Below, piece by piece: positions 50,460 through 59,653 of a stretch of 64,000 bases of DNA. Position numbers and translations under genes: made by a program. The notes beneath the pieces are model-generated. The model saw nothing but the letters and a program-made list of their open reading frames with translations, was not told the DNA's origin and did no database searches. Source of the DNA: Rhodopirellula islandica (lineage in GTDB: Bacteria; Planctomycetota; Planctomycetia; Pirellulales; Pirellulaceae); the NCBI RefSeq assembly GCF_001027925.1, contig NZ_LECT01000016.1, positions 124,001 to 188,000 of the forward strand, read 5' to 3'. Positions within the stretch are counted from its first letter, which is position 1, and each line of letters starts with the position of its first letter.

Positions 50460-51209
50460 ATGCGAGCTCACATATTGGTTGTCGAAGACGAGCGGCACCT
50501 CGGTGTCGGCATCAAATACAACCTGGAAGCCGAGGACTACCGTGTTTCATTGGTCGAAGACGGCCCTTCTGCCCTGCAACTGATCGAACATTCCGGCAGC
50601 TCGATCGATTTGATCGTGTTGGATTTGATGTTGCCGGGCATGAGCGGGTACACCGTTTGCGAACAAATTCGCGAATCGGGCAACATGACTCCCGTTCTGA
50701 TGCTGTCAGCTCGCACGTTGTCCGAAGATCGCGCCCGCGGGTTCGACGTCGGTGCGAACCAGTACATGAGCAAACCGTTTGACTTGTCCGAACTGATCAG
50801 CCGCGTCAAAAACTTGCTGCAAGCCGCCCCCGTTGGCGCGGTGACTCGCACCGCACCCGTGTCGGAAAGCGTGGACTCCATTGCTTTCGGCCGGGTGGAA
50901 GCGGACTTTCGAACCCACCAAGTCTCCGTCGACGGCCAGCCCATCAAAATGACCCCGAAGGAACTCCGTTTGCTCCGGTACTTTGTCGAAAATCCCGAAC
51001 GCGTGATCAACCGCTCCGAGCTGTTGACTCAGGTCTGGGAAATGTCCGGCAATCTGCAGACTCGAGCGGTCGATCAATTCATCGCGAGATTGCGGAAAGC
51101 CATTGAACCGTCTCCTGCTGACCCGATTCATTTATTGACCGTGCGGGACGCGGGTTACCGATTCGTTCTCGACCCCGAAACATTGGAACCGGAAACGTCC
51201 GCGAATTGA
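50460..51209 (+). CDS. OmpR/PhoB-type response regulator
   Basis: 249 residues. Receiver at about 4-118 with VVEDE pocket, phospho-Asp at LIVLDLMLPGMSGY, Ser/Thr switch (LMLSARTLSED) and Lys (YMSKPFDLSEL). Linker, then a winged-helix DNA-binding domain at about 140-240 (MTPKELRLLRYFVENPERVI, LLTQVWEMSG, QFIARLRKAIEP, VRDAGYRFVLD). No histidine kinase is adjacent, so its signal is unknown. ATG 50460 follows AAGGATCAAGG. SOD is 85 bp downstream. Confidence 0.94.
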   Translation: MRAHILVVEDERHLGVGIKYNLEAEDYRVSLVEDGPSALQLIEHSGSSIDLIVLDLMLPGMSGYTVCEQIRESGNMTPVLMLSARTLSEDRARGFDVGANQYMSKPFDLSELISRVKNLLQAAPVGAVTRTAPVSESVDSIAFGRVEADFRTHQVSVDGQPIKMTPKELRLLRYFVENPERVINRSELLTQVWEMSGNLQTRAVDQFIARLRKAIEPSPADPIHLLTVRDAGYRFVLDPETLEPETSAN

Positions 51210-51294
51210 CCCGCTCGCCCGCCCCTAGACGGCTTGGTACGCTATCGCGAATCACAATTTTTACTTCCGCCAACCACAAACCCCCACGAGCACC

Positions 51295-51918
51295 ATGGCT
51301 TTCACGCTGCCCGAATTGCCGTATGCCTACGACGCCCTCGAGCCGCACATTGACGCGCGGACGATGGAAATCCACCACACGAAGCACCACAATGCTTACG
51401 TGACCAAGACCAACGACGCGTTGGCTGGCACCGACTTGGCTTCCAAGTCGATCGAAGAAGTCATCTCCGACCTGTCGGCTGTGCCCGATGACAAACGCGG
51501 AGCCGTTCGCAACAACGGTGGCGGACACGCCAACCACTCGTTGTTCTGGACCATCCTGGGCCCCGGCAAGGGCGGCGCCCCCTCCGGCGACCTGGCCGCT
51601 GCCATCGACGAAGCCTGCGGCTCGTTCGATGCCTTCAAAGAACAGTTCGCCAACGCAGCTGCCACTCGCTTTGGTAGCGGCTGGGCTTGGCTCTACGTTT
51701 CCGACGGCAAGCTGAAAGTTGGCAGCACCGCCAACCAAGACAGCCCGTTGATGGGTGAAGCCGTTGCCGGCATCGCTGGCACGCCGATCCTGGGATTGGA
51801 CGTTTGGGAGCACGCTTACTACTTGCACTACCAAAATCGTCGCCCCGACTACATTTCTGCATTTTGGAGCGTGGTCGACTGGGATGCCGTTGCCACCCGC
51901 TTTGCGGCTGCCAAGTAG
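51295..51918 (+). CDS. sodA: Superoxide dismutase, Mn-type
   Basis: 207 residues. Metal ligands His27 ([13 protein letters not shown]), His81 ([11 protein letters not shown]), Asp169 and His173 ([14 protein letters not shown]). Gln148 (TANQDSPL) is at the position that marks Mn-SOD, where Fe-SOD usually has Gln earlier in the chain. Cytoplasmic (no signal). It dismutes superoxide to peroxide and oxygen, complementing Dps in oxidative stress. A strong terminator follows 33 bp after the stop. Confidence 0.96.
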   Translation: MAFTLPELPYAYDALEPHIDARTMEIHHTKHHNAYVTKTNDALAGTDLASKSIEEVISDLSAVPDDKRGAVRNNGGGHANHSLFWTILGPGKGGAPSGDLAAAIDEACGSFDAFKEQFANAAATRFGSGWAWLYVSDGKLKVGSTANQDSPLMGEAVAGIAGTPILGLDVWEHAYYLHYQNRRPDYISAFWSVVDWDAVATRFAAAK

Positions 51919-51950
51919 CCCCTGAGCGACCAACTCCATTGACTTGCCAG

Positions 51951-51983
51951 ACCGCTTGCCCCTCCACGGGCGAGCGGTTTTTT
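51951..51983 (+). terminator. Rho-independent terminator of SOD
   Basis: ACCGCTTGCCC pairs with GGGCGAGCGGT around a short CTCCAC loop (one mismatch) and is followed by six T residues. Confidence 0.85.
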
Positions 51984-52065
51984 CATGCCCTTGCGAAATG
52001 GGGTTCCACCGAGATAATTGCGGCTTTCCCACTAAAAACACACGACTTCTCAGGAACTGAACGCC

Positions 52066-53076
52066 ATGCCACTCGTCCCCCTTCGCGTTGTCTTGGATCA
52101 CGCCGCCGAAAACGATTACGGTGTTGCGGCGTTCAACGTCAACAACATGGAGCAGATCCAGGCGATCATGGAAGCTGCTGATGAAACCGATTCGCCGGTC
52201 ATCATCCAAGCCTCGCGTGGCGCTCGCGCTTACACCCAAGACATCTACCTTCGCCACCTGATGCTCGCCGCAGCGGAACTGTACCCACAGCTTCCCATCG
52301 TCATGCACCAAGACCACGGCAACAGCCCCGAGACCTGCTTGTCGGCCATCGAAAATGGCTTCACCAGCGTCATGATGGACGGTTCGCTGGAAGCTGACGG
52401 CCAAACCCCAGCCGACTACGACTACAACGTCAAAGTCACCGCGGAAGTCGTCAAAATGGCCCACGCTCGTGGCGTCAGCGTCGAAGGCGAACTCGGTTGC
52501 CTGGGATCGCTGGAAGACGGCGGCGGCGAACAAGAAGACGGTCACGGTGCCGTTGGAACACTGACGCACGACCAATTGCTGACCGACCCCGATGAAGCCC
52601 AACGCTTCGTCGAAGAAACCGGCTGCGATGCCTTGGCGGTTGCCATTGGAACCAGCCACGGTGCCTACAAGTTCACCAAGAAACCAACCGGTGAAGTTTT
52701 GGCCATGGATCGCATCGAAGCCATCCACGCCAAGCTCCCCAACACGCACTTGGTCATGCACGGCAGCAGCAGCGTGCCACAAGAATTGCAAGACATCATC
52801 AACCAGTACGGTGGTGAGATGAAGCAAACTTACGGTGTGCCCGTCGAAGAAATCCAACGTGGTATCAAGAGCGGTGTTCGCAAGATCAACGTCGACACCG
52901 ACTGCCGCATGGCCATCACCGGTGCGATCCGCAAAGTCTTGACCGAAGACAAAGCCGCCTTCGACCCACGTGCGTACCTGAAACCAGCCCGCGCTGCCAT
53001 GAAAGCTGTCTGCGTCGCTCGCATGACCGCCTTCGGCCAAGCCGGCAACGGTGCCAAACTGCGTGCGACTCTCTAA
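52066..53076 (+). CDS. fba: Fructose-bisphosphate aldolase, class II
   Basis: 336 residues, the Calvin-cycle/class IIB subtype. Zinc and catalytic residues: AFNVNNMEQ at the start, VMHQDHGNS (catalytic Asp and Zn His), VEGELGCLG (Glu), [10 protein letters not shown] (His) and [10 protein letters not shown] (His), then [12 protein letters not shown] for phosphate binding. It cleaves fructose-1,6-bisphosphate in glycolysis and runs in reverse in gluconeogenesis. The loop [18 protein letters not shown] is characteristic. Its TAA stop begins a degenerate R1 copy; the likely terminator is 270 bp downstream beyond the repeats. Confidence 0.97.
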   Translation: MPLVPLRVVLDHAAENDYGVAAFNVNNMEQIQAIMEAADETDSPVIIQASRGARAYTQDIYLRHLMLAAAELYPQLPIVMHQDHGNSPETCLSAIENGFTSVMMDGSLEADGQTPADYDYNVKVTAEVVKMAHARGVSVEGELGCLGSLEDGGGEQEDGHGAVGTLTHDQLLTDPDEAQRFVEETGCDALAVAIGTSHGAYKFTKKPTGEVLAMDRIEAIHAKLPNTHLVMHGSSSVPQELQDIINQYGGEMKQTYGVPVEEIQRGIKSGVRKINVDTDCRMAITGAIRKVLTEDKAAFDPRAYLKPARAAMKAVCVARMTAFGQAGNGAKLRATL

Positions 53077-53235
53077 GCAGTTGGGAGTGATCGAGAAGAC
53101 CTGTGAACCGCCTGGGCGTTAAGCAGGTCGGCAGGAATGATCGGGCATCATCATGTGAGCCGTTTGGGCGTTAGCCCCGGTTGGACGTGGGAGCAACGAC
53201 GCTTACCGAAACAGTCCAAATACCGACCTGTTTAG
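53074..53235 (+). repeat. R1 repeat, degenerate plus full copy after fba
   Basis: TAAGCAGTTGGGAGTGATCG at 53074, the fba stop, is a decayed R1 start; a clean copy begins at 53120 (TAAGCAGGTCGGCAGGA) and runs to ACCTGTTTAG at 53235. So R1 has landed twice at one gene end. Confidence 0.8.
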
Positions 53236-53345
53236 CCGCCTGTGGATTGAATCAGCCGCAACGCGCTCGCGTCCGGTTCGTCTCCTGCAGCCACGGGCGA
53301 ACCCCGATCGGCCGATCGCTCCATCTGCGAAACGCATCGAATCAA

Positions 53346-53381
53346 AAGCCTGGAACGGAACCCTCCGCTCCAGGCTTTTTT
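53346..53381 (+). terminator. Rho-independent terminator, probably of fba, displaced by R1
   Basis: AAGCCTGGA and TCCAGGCTT pair around a 14-nt loop (with an inner CGGA/TCCG pair) and six T residues follow. No gene lies between fba and it; the 162-bp R1 block does. Confidence 0.8.
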
Positions 53382-53455
53382 CATGCGTTCTTGGACCAGT
53401 CACAACGCCACGGACGAGCAATCTCTCACGCCCCCAAAGCAGAAGGTCACAGCCG

Positions 53456-53480
53456 TAGCGAAAGTCGTCAAGACTTTCGA
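53456..53480. repeat. Short hairpin repeat R6, copy 1
   Basis: TAGCGAAAGTCGTCAAGACTTTC folds as GAAAGTC/GACTTTC; the inverted copy is at 55937-55961. Confidence 0.6.
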
Positions 53481-53687
53481 TCTCCCCGCACAACCAAAAG
53501 CGAGACGAGTTGCGCCACACCAGCCCTGGAACAGACCACCAAGCAATGGATGCCCACCAGCCCTTCACGCCGAAGGCATGAAAAAAACCAACCAACGGAC
53601 GAGCAAAGCGAACACCACCGAAGCCGTGTTGCAAACCTCCCAGCCCGCCCCCAAACGCGATCGCCCATCGCCCATGCTGAATTCCGC

Positions 53688-53790
53688 GACACCCTTTCGG
53701 GGTCGGCTGCAATGGTGTCTTCCCATGTTCCGCCGGTCCGTTCCGCGACCAACGGCTACCATCTAAAATCCCTCACGGAATAACACGCTG
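53688..53790 (-). repeat. R5 repeat, copy 2
   Basis: On the minus strand TTCCGTGAGGGATTTTAGATGG, then AAAGGGTGTCGCGGAATTC, matching 40344-40452 with several substitutions. The gap 53382-54055 contains no convincing gene; its last 150 bp are A/T-richer than average. Confidence 0.65.
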
Positions 53791-54055
53791 ACTGCCGGGC
53801 AAGCAACAGCTAGCTCGCGAATCTTCACAGGACGCGAATTCACTACTCCGGCGTCGGCCGCCGGTGCATCGAAACTTGCCAAGGTCTCCACAACCTCTCC
53901 CATCCCCCAGGTTCTGCTAAGTTCTATATCAAATAGATTGTTCACACGTGATTGGCTTCGGGAAGTTAAAACGTTCGGTGCTCTTACGGCGTCTCGATCT
54001 TCATTTAATCATGCTTAGGAACGTGTGTAATCGAGTATAAAGGAGCTGATTGCAA

Positions 54056-54694
54056 ATGAATTTCTCGGATTGGATTGCTTTCTCTGCGCTACTTGTTTCT
54101 GGTGTCGGGCTGCTTGTCACTATTGTCGGATTAATTTGGGGGCCACGCCTCCATGCCTACTTCCATCGAATAGTTCTGACAATTGAACTCAAGAATCAAT
54201 TTGGTACTACGTACCAGCCGAAAACACCGAATCCTCCTTCCAAGCACGTTCGACACATCAAAATCTCAACCGCGAGTAAAGTCCCGGCTGAGAACGTCAC
54301 TGTTTTTCTCGAACGGATTGAAAAACTTGATGATGAGGGCGAATGGTCCCCCGTCTTCGAAGAGGGGAGGCTTGCTTTGAAGTGGCAATACGAGCAAGAT
54401 GGCGGTAAACGCATCGGCCCGTATTTGTTCTGCAATCTCGTTCGCATTGAGCAGGGCAAGGCTCTCCATTTCGTCCCTCAAAAGAACACTGCCAGCCTCA
54501 ACGAAGACACAGCTATTCCTGCGACGGGCGGCCGAATGAAGGTCTGGATTCAAGCTGTGGGCGATAATGGGGAGTCACCAATTGTAATAATGGAAATCAA
54601 TTACCGCGGTGGATGGGCATCGACCAAAGAAGAGTGGGGAGAGATTCTGACGATCAGCGAACCAAAGCCATGCCAACAATTGCCCAAGCAGTAA
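54056..54694 (+). CDS. Unknown single-pass membrane protein, possibly acquired
   Basis: 212 residues from ATG 54056, supported by AAGGAG about 9 bp upstream. One N-terminal TM helix (WIAFSALLVSGVGLLVTIVG) then a beta-rich cytoplasmic or exposed part (VRHIKISTASKVPAENVTVF, LERIEKLDDEGEWSPVFEEG, MKVWIQAVGDNGE, GGWASTKEEWGEI). The gene and its leader are visibly A/T-richer than the flanks, and it stands alone, so recent transfer is possible. This layout (TM helix plus immunoglobulin-like domain) occurs in orphan genes of defence and other islands; no function is claimed. Confidence 0.8.
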   Translation: MNFSDWIAFSALLVSGVGLLVTIVGLIWGPRLHAYFHRIVLTIELKNQFGTTYQPKTPNPPSKHVRHIKISTASKVPAENVTVFLERIEKLDDEGEWSPVFEEGRLALKWQYEQDGGKRIGPYLFCNLVRIEQGKALHFVPQKNTASLNEDTAIPATGGRMKVWIQAVGDNGESPIVIMEINYRGGWASTKEEWGEILTISEPKPCQQLPKQ

Positions 54695-55091
54695 GGCTGT
54701 CGCATGTCAAATAGAGACAATAAAGATCAGTGAAGAAGAAAACGTACGCGGACTCACTTCCGGCGAGGCTTGACGCTTTCGTCGCACCGGTGGCCGACAC
54801 CGTCGCGTAAACCTCTTTGTTCGATGCACACCGTTTACATCGACCGAACGAAACGCTTTCACTGGTGCCCCCCCTCCGACAGAGAACGTTGAATATTGGC
54901 CGGAGCGTTTTGCTTCTGTGAGACAAGACCTCGGAGGCAGGCCGCTCGTAGGAAACTACCGGATCACGAGAACTCGCTCACGCCAACCGCTGAGCGAGCT
55001 ATTTGGCGCGGACACCACCAGCCATTCGTACCCTTCGCTAAACTAATCTGGAACGTTTGACGTCCATTCATTCACTCACACGGAAACCAGC
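54695..55091. other. Intergenic region without recognised gene
   Basis: About 400 bp. Short open frames show no recognisable features, and I see no repeat from elsewhere in the window. A GCTCGCTCA-type inverted word occurs at about 54975-55005. Confidence 0.5.
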
Positions 55092-55454
55092 ATGTCGTAC
55101 GAAATCACGGAACTCGCTGACGGCAAAGTCATCGAACTCATCCTCTCTGGCAAATTGACCGGGGAAGCTTACGAGCAGTTTGTCCCGGTGGTGGATGCCC
55201 AAATCGAACGCTGGGGGAAAGTCCGGATGATGGTCGTGCTCACCGATTTTCATGGCTGGGACGCTGCCGCACTCTGGGCCGACACCAAGTTCGCAATGAA
55301 ACATTTCAGCGACATCGAACGACTCGCACTCGTCGGCGAATCGAAGTGGGAAGCCGGCATGGCTACCTTCTGCAAACCGTTCACCAAAGCCGCCGTCAAA
55401 TACTTTGACCACGCGGACATCGAAGATGCCCGGGCTTGGATCCAAGAAGCCTGA
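55092..55454 (+). CDS. SpoIIAA/STAS-like (SEC14-type fold) protein
   Basis: 120 residues matching the SpoIIAA-like family: SYEITELADGKVIELILSGK, LTGEAYEQFVPVVDAQIER, MVVLTDFHGWDAAALWADTK, FSDIERLALVGESKWEAGMA, and FDHADIEDARAWIQ at the end. These small cytoplasmic proteins have an alpha/beta sheet like the anti-sigma-antagonist fold but lack its phosphorylatable Ser; their role is unclear, often linked to stress. Preceded by the sequence ACACGGAAACC. Its stop runs into repeat R4. Confidence 0.9.
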   Translation: MSYEITELADGKVIELILSGKLTGEAYEQFVPVVDAQIERWGKVRMMVVLTDFHGWDAAALWADTKFAMKHFSDIERLALVGESKWEAGMATFCKPFTKAAVKYFDHADIEDARAWIQEA

Positions 55455-55512
55455 GCAGGTTGGCCACTCTTGGCCGACATCCGCCACTCGGACGGGCAAG
55501 AGTGCCCATCCC
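55454..55512 (-). repeat. R4 repeat, copy 2
   Basis: On the minus strand GGATGGGCACTCTTGCCCGTCC, then GATGTCGGCCAAGAGTGG. Matches 2836-2893. A remnant of R1 (GCCGTTTGGGCGTTGGG) follows at about 55581. Confidence 0.7.
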
Positions 55513-55604
55513 ACAGGCGTTGAAATGCCGTTGACGAATCAATCAACAATCCAAGAAAGGATTGGGTGCAATCAGGTGACTGCCGTTTGGGCGTTGGGTA
55601 GGCC

Positions 55605-55735
55605 ATGCGCAAGTTTCATCCCGCAGGGATGAAGAACGACTTCGCCCCATCGGGGCAGTTCTATTCCAGCCCAGGGCAACGCCCTGGGTTGTGGCGGCAC
55701 CAAGATTGCAAAGCCCCAACGGGGGCGGTCCTAAC
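55605..55735. repeat. R7 palindrome cluster
   Basis: Successive hairpins: TCCCGCAGGGATGAA, CCCATCGGGGC, CCCAGGGCAACGCCCTGGG and CCCCAACGGGGG within 130 bp. This kind of motif cluster occurs in many planctomycete intergenic regions (recalled). No gene in the gap 55513-55988. Confidence 0.65.
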
Positions 55736-55936
55736 GAAGCAGGCTCCCTAGAATGCAGGCCAACACGGTTCTTCACGCGATGTGAATTGGACCGCACCAA
55801 CCAGCTCTCAATCACAACCCGAAGCGTCAGCGGGGGATCAACAGGCTCGCTGCAATGGCACGCGATCCCTCGCTCACGCTTCGGGTTAGGATTCAATCAA
55901 CAAGCCGTCACGAGTTTCGACTTGCCTGACAAATCC

Positions 55937-55961
55937 CCGAAAGTCTTCACGACTTTCGCTA
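55937..55961. repeat. Short hairpin repeat R6, copy 2
   Basis: CCGAAAGTCTTCACGACTTTCGC, the inverse of 53456-53480 with one or two changes. Confidence 0.6.
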
Positions 55962-55988
55962 CGGGGCTGCAGACCGACCACCAGAAAA

Positions 55989-56936
55989 TCACTCCGCGAT
56001 CACGTGCCCAGGCACGATCAACAACGGATGCGGGCTGCGACGAAGGCGATCGTTCACAAAGCCTTGGATGAAACGGTCATCGACTTCCAATGGCATGACC
56101 AGCAACTGCTGCGTCGAATCCGAGAGTGGATGCGGAGGCGCGAGCTCGCCGGCTTGTGGCACCAACGCGTAATTCATTTTCATCTCGCGAGCGGTCGCGT
56201 TCATCGCGGCGTGCAATTGCGTGTGCGATTGCGCGAGAGCATCACTCAACTTGTCGACGTCAAACGTTTCTCCAGGACGAATCGCTTCCAAAATGCTGCG
56301 CACGTTTTCGAAGTGCTCTTTCTCAACGACCAAGTTCAACGAGACCTCCGCTCCCGGTGCCGCCAAACCAAACGCCCACGCCGCCGCTCGACTCTCGACA
56401 TCGCATTCACTGCCCGCCATCAGCAGGACCCGTTTGCGACAGGTCTGAAAGACTTGATCGGCTCGGCGTGTCACCAAGATCGGAACCGGACACCGCGACA
56501 GCAGCACGTCCATCACGGTGCCCACACTGTCCGTGCCGACTCGTTCGAAGGAGCGACCAAACGGGCAGGGAACGATGACCATGTTCACGTCGTGGGTTCG
56601 CAACGCCTGCAAGATGACTTCGAACGCCTCGCCTTCTCCTCGCGCGATCGCGCGGCCACCGCTCATTTGACGAGCGGCCTGAATCGCGTCTTCCGTGGCC
56701 ACATCGGTCGCCTCCGCGCCATCGCGAGCGTCCAGCACCAACGTCTCGGTATTGAACTCGTCGCGAAGCGTTTTCGCGGTTTCGATGGACGTTGCATCCT
56801 GGGGCGATCCATCCAATACCAAGATCACTCGGGCCGGACGAATCGGCGTCAGTGGCGTTGCCGAGCCCACTTTCGCTCGTTCGAACATCCGCATCGCATC
56901 ATCGACATCACGATCCAAATCGGGTGATTGATCCAT
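55989..56936 (-). CDS. Tandem universal stress protein
   Basis: 315 residues, two USP-like halves. The first has VILVLDGSPQDATSIETAKT, MVIVPCPFGRSFERVGTDSVG (an ATP-type glycine segment) and SRCPVPILVTRR; the second runs from VLLMAGSECDVESRAAAWA to RRSPHPLLIVPG. The second half lacks a clear Gly-x2-Gly-x9-Gly(S/T) motif, so only one nucleotide site is likely. It starts 30 bp after the SLC13 transporter stop on the minus strand, so they probably form one operon; USP-transporter pairing suggests regulation of transport. Confidence 0.85.
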   Translation of the reverse strand: MDQSPDLDRDVDDAMRMFERAKVGSATPLTPIRPARVILVLDGSPQDATSIETAKTLRDEFNTETLVLDARDGAEATDVATEDAIQAARQMSGGRAIARGEGEAFEVILQALRTHDVNMVIVPCPFGRSFERVGTDSVGTVMDVLLSRCPVPILVTRRADQVFQTCRKRVLLMAGSECDVESRAAAWAFGLAAPGAEVSLNLVVEKEHFENVRSILEAIRPGETFDVDKLSDALAQSHTQLHAAMNATAREMKMNYALVPQAGELAPPHPLSDSTQQLLVMPLEVDDRFIQGFVNDRLRRSPHPLLIVPGHVIAE

Positions 56937-56965
56937 TACTCAAGTCGCTCGCTAGAAAAGAAATC

Positions 56966-58372
56966 TCAGTGGACAGGCAACGTCGGCACCGCCGTGATAT
57001 CAGGAATGTAACCCTGATGGTGCATCCACATCACGTAGAAAATCGCGCCGATGACTTGCACCACCATGATGCCGCCACCCAGCTTCAAAAACGTGCCCCA
57101 ACCCACGTGAATGCCGGCCTCCCGTTTCAAAGCGTAAATCGCGATCACGCAGGAAATCGAACCAATCGGCGTTCCGTTGCCGCCCAGATTGCAGCAAATC
57201 ACCAGCGTCCACCACAGCGGCTCCGCAGGCACGCCGGTGTCGCCACCTGAAACGTCTTGGACGATCGGGATCAGGGTCGCCGCGACCGGGATGTTGTCGA
57301 CGATCGAACTGGCCACCGCGGAAAAACCGCCCATCAATGGCACCAGCAACTCAATCCGATTGTCGGACACCATCACGACTTGCTGCGCCACCCATTTCAA
57401 TGCCCCGGTGTGTTTGACGCAGCCGATGATGATGAACAGTCCCATGAAAAACAAAATCACGGTCCAGTTCACCTTGCCAATCGCGTCCTCGACGCCTTTG
57501 CCAGAGAACAGCAAGGCGGCGGTGGCTCCCACCATCGCGACAAAATCCATGCCCACGCCCATTGGCTGAGCCAACGCAAAACCAACGACCGTGCCCAACA
57601 AAATGAACGTGCTTCGCAGCAAGACGCCTTTGTCCTCCACCAACGCCCAGGGATCGAACCCTTCAATCTGTTGCTTCAGCGCGGCCTTGTCCTCCTCGGA
57701 TTGCTTCCACGGCAAATCGTTCCGGAAGAACCATCGCAGCCCCGCGATCGCAACGACCAAACTGACCACGGCGTAGGGCAACGACACTCGCAAGAAGTCG
57801 ACGTAAGGAATCCCGGCTGCGGTTCCGATCATGATGTTGGGCAAACCACTGGCGAACGTCGCGATCGCACCGCTGTTGGCACACACGGCCACCGACAACA
57901 ACAACGGCATCGGTTTGTAACCGAGCGAACGGCAGATCACCAAAACCAATGAACTCAGAATCAACATCGCCGGAACGATGGTCAGCACGCTGACGAACAA
58001 GAACGTGACCACACACAACGTCATGAACAACCGATTCGCTTGGCCTCCCGTCAGCCGCACGATCCACATGCTGATGAAGTGAAACAGCCCGCTTTTGCCA
58101 ACCACGTCCACCAAAATCCCGGTGCCGATGATGACACCAAAGATGTTGAGATCTTCTTTCAGGAAGTTGTAAACCGTCGGGTACTCAAACAACCCCAGCG
58201 AGACGCTCAGGATCACCAGAACCGCTGCACCGCACAGGGCCGCCACCGTTTTATGAAAACGCTCGACCGCCACCCCCACGTAGGTCGCCATCATCACGAC
58301 AGCGAACAACACCATCACCCAAGCGGGCGCGGACGCAGTGGGCATTTCAGTGAGCGACGCGGCCAACATCAT
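56966..58372 (-). CDS. SLC13/ArsB-NhaD superfamily transporter
   Basis: 468 residues with 11-12 TM helices. Family features: TVAALCGAAVLVILSVSLGL, IFGVIIGTGILVDVVGKSGL, ASGLPNIMIGTAAGIPYVDF (first substrate loop), IVDNIPVAATLIPIVQD, and NLGGNGTPIGSISCVIAIYA (second loop). This is the ion-transporter superfamily (citrate/NhaD/ArsB-like); NhaD-type Na+/H+ exchange is a good guess because of the IVDNIPVAA and GGNGTPIGS loops, but dicarboxylate or arsenite transport is not excluded. First gene of the operon with USP. Confidence 0.9.
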   Translation of the reverse strand: MMLAASLTEMPTASAPAWVMVLFAVVMMATYVGVAVERFHKTVAALCGAAVLVILSVSLGLFEYPTVYNFLKEDLNIFGVIIGTGILVDVVGKSGLFHFISMWIVRLTGGQANRLFMTLCVVTFLFVSVLTIVPAMLILSSLVLVICRSLGYKPMPLLLSVAVCANSGAIATFASGLPNIMIGTAAGIPYVDFLRVSLPYAVVSLVVAIAGLRWFFRNDLPWKQSEEDKAALKQQIEGFDPWALVEDKGVLLRSTFILLGTVVGFALAQPMGVGMDFVAMVGATAALLFSGKGVEDAIGKVNWTVILFFMGLFIIIGCVKHTGALKWVAQQVVMVSDNRIELLVPLMGGFSAVASSIVDNIPVAATLIPIVQDVSGGDTGVPAEPLWWTLVICCNLGGNGTPIGSISCVIAIYALKREAGIHVGWGTFLKLGGGIMVVQVIGAIFYVMWMHHQGYIPDITAVPTLPVH

Positions 58373-58462
58373 AGAATCACTCCGGAAAGAACTCGGACTC
58401 GTTCATGCGGCAGCCTAACGCACGGCCCGAAAGCAACCAACCGCGGATCCCCACCAATCCGA

Positions 58463-59434
58463 TCAGCCCAGCTGATTCGAGATTCGCTTTCCAAGTGACC
58501 GCATCGCGGTGACTCCCGTCTCAAACTGGCCGGCAAAGTGAACGAAACCGTGCAGCATGTCGGACGCACATTCTCGAGTCACTTCCACTCCCGACGCGTC
58601 CAACTTGTCCGCGAGAGCCAACCCTTCGTCTCGCAACACGTCGTACCCCGCCACCAAGACATGCGTCGGCGGAAACCCACCGAAGTCGGCCTTCAGCAGA
58701 TCGGCCAACGGATCCGCCTCGTGACAAGCGTCGACATCAAAGAGTTCCGCTCCGTCCCGGCCGAAATAGTTGGCCCAGAACCACTGCATCGTCCGCTTGG
58801 TCAATCCAAACCCTGACTCAAATTCGCGGTACGACCCGGAATCGAACGTTGGCGTCACCACGGGGTACACCAACACGGCGTACTTCACCGAGACATCGGG
58901 ATCGTCTTTGGCGAGCAATGCCACCGCCGCTGCCAAGTTCCCTCCCGCACTGTCGCCCATGACCGCCATCCGGCCCGCGTCCAAACTAAATTTCCCCGCC
59001 ATTTTCGCGATCGCTTTCGTCGCGACAAAGCAATCCTGAACGGGCCCAGGAAAGGGTGCCTCGGGTGACAAGCGATAGTCAACGGACGCCACCACTGCCC
59101 CGGAAGCATCCGCCAAACGACGACACGTTGAATCGTGCGACTCAACATTCCCCAGCACCCAACCGCCGCCGTGATAGAACATGATCACGGGAGCATCGAC
59201 AGGCAAACCGGTGGGACGATACAGCCGAACCGGCACGGACAGCCGCTGGCCCTCGACAGTGGTTTCCTCCACCAAACGATCCTCGACGGTTTGCATCCTC
59301 GGCCCTTCGCCAAAGCTGTCGACCAAAGCAGCAAACCCACGACGAGCTTTTTCAACACCGAGCTCTTCCCAGCGTGGCGGCTGAGCTTCTCGCAACCAAG
59401 CGACGAACGTTTGAGCTTGCGGGTGAAGTGTCAT
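58463..59434 (-). CDS. Alpha/beta hydrolase, HSL (class IV esterase) family
   Basis: 323 residues, typical of Aes/HSL esterases. Oxyanion motif PVIMFYHGGGWVLGN (HGGGW), nucleophile GDSAGGNLA, catalytic Asp in VLVAGYDVLRDEGL and His in LHGFVHFAGQ. YRLSPEAPFPGP is the conserved block after the oxyanion hole. Cytoplasmic; hydrolyses short-chain esters. No partner gene; divergent from deoC, whose start is 220 bp away. Confidence 0.95.
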   Translation of the reverse strand: MTLHPQAQTFVAWLREAQPPRWEELGVEKARRGFAALVDSFGEGPRMQTVEDRLVEETTVEGQRLSVPVRLYRPTGLPVDAPVIMFYHGGGWVLGNVESHDSTCRRLADASGAVVASVDYRLSPEAPFPGPVQDCFVATKAIAKMAGKFSLDAGRMAVMGDSAGGNLAAAVALLAKDDPDVSVKYAVLVYPVVTPTFDSGSYREFESGFGLTKRTMQWFWANYFGRDGAELFDVDACHEADPLADLLKADFGGFPPTHVLVAGYDVLRDEGLALADKLDASGVEVTRECASDMLHGFVHFAGQFETGVTAMRSLGKRISNQLG

Positions 59435-59653
59435 GAATCAATTCCGTCGGGGGCCGTGATGTCCGGCGTATCGTAACAATCTACCTCCTCGATGCACGCC
59501 CCCACCGGATCGAGATTCGCGCCAGCGTGTGCATCAACTGCTTTGATTGTGGCTACGTCGCTTGGGCGGTAAGCTTTGGCCGTTTCGACTCCGTCGTTCC
59601 ATGACTCGAAACACCTCCCCCCTTCGCAATCGCTCCACGGACACCCGCTCCCC

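Noticed and set aside
51079..53040. A 653-codon open frame antisense to SOD and aldolase
   Set aside because: It is the mirror of two certain genes; strong G/C preference at third positions keeps the opposite strand open. No domain pattern is visible.
53181..53783. Plus- and minus-strand frames of 170-200 codons after the aldolase
   Set aside because: They cross R1, a terminator and repeats R5/R6; composition is incoherent and there is no ribosome site.
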